Source: Salipaludibacillus agaradhaerens
Lineage (GTDB): Bacteria; Bacillota; Bacilli; Bacillales; Salisediminibacteriaceae
Assembly (NCBI RefSeq): GCF_002019735.1
Contig: NZ_KV917378.1
Coordinates: forward strand, 1,576,869 to 1,640,868
DNA: 64,000 bases
Reading direction: 5' to 3'
How positions within the stretch are numbered: the first letter of the stretch is position 1; every line of letters begins with the position of its first letter. A program made the position numbers and the translations under genes. Below are positions 62,923 to 64,000 of this stretch, in pieces. The notes beneath the pieces are model-generated. The model was not told the origin of the DNA. It made no database searches and saw only the letters and a list, made by a program, of their open reading frames with translations.

Positions 62923-64000
62923 TATACGTGTTCACCTTTGTCTAAATAATAAGCTAACGCTTTTGTCGTCGCCTCATATACAACGGAACCGATCGCTTTT
63001 CCTTCTGGTGTCCCAGAACCAGCATATGGTGTTTGCTCACCCCGTTGTGTCGTAGCAATGAGTAAACTGTCCGTTGACGTTCCTGTGGCAATTGTACCTG
63101 TATAAGCATCCTTCACATTGGCATCATAAAGGGCTTTTGTTTTAGCTTCTGTAGCTGATAAACATGCATTAACAAGTGCGCCATCAGTAAAATGTCGATT
63201 TAGAAAAACCATCGTATTAATCGTGCCAATTTGACTGATTTTATCATCACGTTCGTGGGAAACAATATCCACAGCATTACTCACACCTGCTGTGACCATC
63301 ACGCGAATAGCGATACCTTCATAAACTTTATTTATCCAAACAGCGTCTTTCAAGCGAACAGCTGTCATCATTCCGACAGCATTTTCATAAGAGATGTGTC
63401 GTTCAGTCATCCAGCGCTTAACATCGTCCGCTGGCGTACTGCAATGATAATTTTTTTCCACATGAAAATTACAAAAGTCCGTTGCCCAGCGAATTCCTTC
63501 ACCGACTACGCCATTAGAAATGGTTCGTAGCGGCTGCTCAACCTGAATATGAATCGCTTTGTCGTCTTTTGCTACCTTCATCATCGTTTCAAGAGGATTT
63601 ACGTCATGTCCTTCTTTTTTGCTGGCTGGTGTCATTAATAATTGTGGTTTCGCTAGTGTGGGATGGGCTTGTGCCTTTACCTCCACGTTATAAACTGCTC
63701 GCAACTCGTCTTCTTGCTTTAAAATATCAACACTTCCTACTTTACGTAGACGTCCTTCATGAAGAAGACCCACTCTATCTGCATAGAGGGCCGCCACATT
63801 TAAATCGTGAAGAATAGCAAAGACAGTTAAACCATGGGTGAGCTGCCGCTCTTTTAATAAATTAAGCATATGAAAAGAGTGTTTAACATCAAGATGGTTC
63901 GTTGGCTCGTCCAGAAGGAGAATATCTGGCTGTTGCGCTAACGCTTTTGCTAGTAAAACCCGCTGCTTCTCTCCTCCACTAATGGTTCTGAATTGTTTAT
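62922..64000 (-). CDS. ABC transporter ATPase-CbiZ fusion (partial, cut by window edge)
   Basis: The frame is open from the window edge (first full codon at 63998) to 62922, 359 codons seen. The first part is the end of a cobalamin/iron-siderophore type ABC ATPase (BtuD/FecE): TISGGEKQRVLLAKALAQQ (signature), DILLLDEPTNHLD (Walker B) and FAILHDLNVAALYADRVGLL (H-loop). After a linker, from about 210 residues before the C-terminus, comes CbiZ, adenosylcobinamide amidohydrolase: AVGMMTAVRLKDAVW, VTAGVSNAVD, GTINTMVFLN, TGTSTDSLLIA. Uptake ATPase and the enzyme that opens cobinamides to cobyric acid are thus one protein. The open frame's internal ATG at 63869 is not the true start. Confidence 0.92.
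   Translation of the reverse strand, partial: KQFRTISGGEKQRVLLAKALAQQPDILLLDEPTNHLDVKHSFHMLNLLKERQLTHGLTVFAILHDLNVAALYADRVGLLHEGRLRKVGSVDILKQEDELRAVYNVEVKAQAHPTLAKPQLLMTPASKKEGHDVNPLETMMKVAKDDKAIHIQVEQPLRTISNGVVGEGIRWATDFCNFHVEKNYHCSTPADDVKRWMTERHISYENAVGMMTAVRLKDAVWINKVYEGIAIRVMVTAGVSNAVDIVSHERDDKISQIGTINTMVFLNRHFTDGALVNACLSATEAKTKALYDANVKDAYTGTIATGTSTDSLLIATTQRGEQTPYAGSGTPEGKAIGSVVYEATTKALAYYLDKGEHV

Overview
The window is a piece of a low-GC Gram-positive chromosome, most likely a Bacillaceae member of the alkaliphilic or haloalkaliphilic kind (Alkalihalobacillus, Shouchella or Salipaludibacillus-like). Strong AGGAGG ribosome sites, close look-alikes of Bacillus subtilis MreBH, YtvI, YfmR, CshA, NorM and the bacterial nitric oxide synthase, and a SAM-I plus cobalamin tandem riboswitch before metE (an arrangement known from Bacillus clausii) all point that way. 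No rRNA, tRNA, CRISPR array, prophage or intact insertion sequence was recognised. The species assignment is inference.

Layout. 0-6.3 kb: partial aldehyde dehydrogenase, a small M50-like protease, NorM efflux pump divergent from a TetR regulator plus small exporter, a MazG-like pyrophosphohydrolase, and a gene-poor stretch with one orphan small gene. 5.6-11.8 kb: MOSC protein and YdbM-like acyl-CoA dehydrogenase, MreBH, a beta carbonic anhydrase and two unknown membrane-anchored proteins. 12.5-20 kb: amino-acid permease, AdaA, a NucS/DUF5655-like protein, a 46-aa membrane peptide, a lipid kinase, YtvI, and a DUF2325 protein behind two Fur boxes. 20-38 kb: large TspO-type protein, YfmR ABC-F factor, an unknown 563-aa membrane protein, a CPCC zinc protein, metE under its tandem riboswitch, CshA, a SWIM-SNF2 helicase and an LRR-TraB lipoprotein. 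38-50 kb: quinone-stress pair mhqD/flavin reductase, long RecQ, nos, TPP-riboswitch thiMDE, an NprR-like regulator with its own signal peptide gene, and adenine deaminase. 50-56 kb: a frameshifted SAP protein and a glycerate utilisation cluster with a CdaR-type regulator. 56-64 kb: hydrolase, NERD protein, a 51-bp tandem hairpin array, and a cobinamide salvage operon on the minus strand (ABC ATPase-CbiZ fusion, cbiB, cobD, cobU, cobS, cobC, short CobU-like protein).

How parts fit together. Cobinamide salvage feeds adenosylcobalamin, which with SAM should shut off the B12-independent methionine synthase MetE, so two distant loci belong to one B12/methionine economy. The thiMDE operon salvages thiamine and is switched by TPP.

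The most notable things not explained by ordinary annotation are: (1) an RNPP-type quorum-sensing cassette, a 432-aa HTH-TPR regulator followed one base later by a 40-aa pre-propeptide ending in an NprX-like tail; (2) a family of at least seven structured mobile repeats (about 205 bp full length) with ATAAAA-like flanks that look like target-site duplications, one inserted into a second, larger repeat whose other copy preserves the empty site; (3) a 16-unit array of 51-bp hairpins; (4) two degenerate copies (about 720 and 830 bp) of that larger repeat, with traces of coding sequence.
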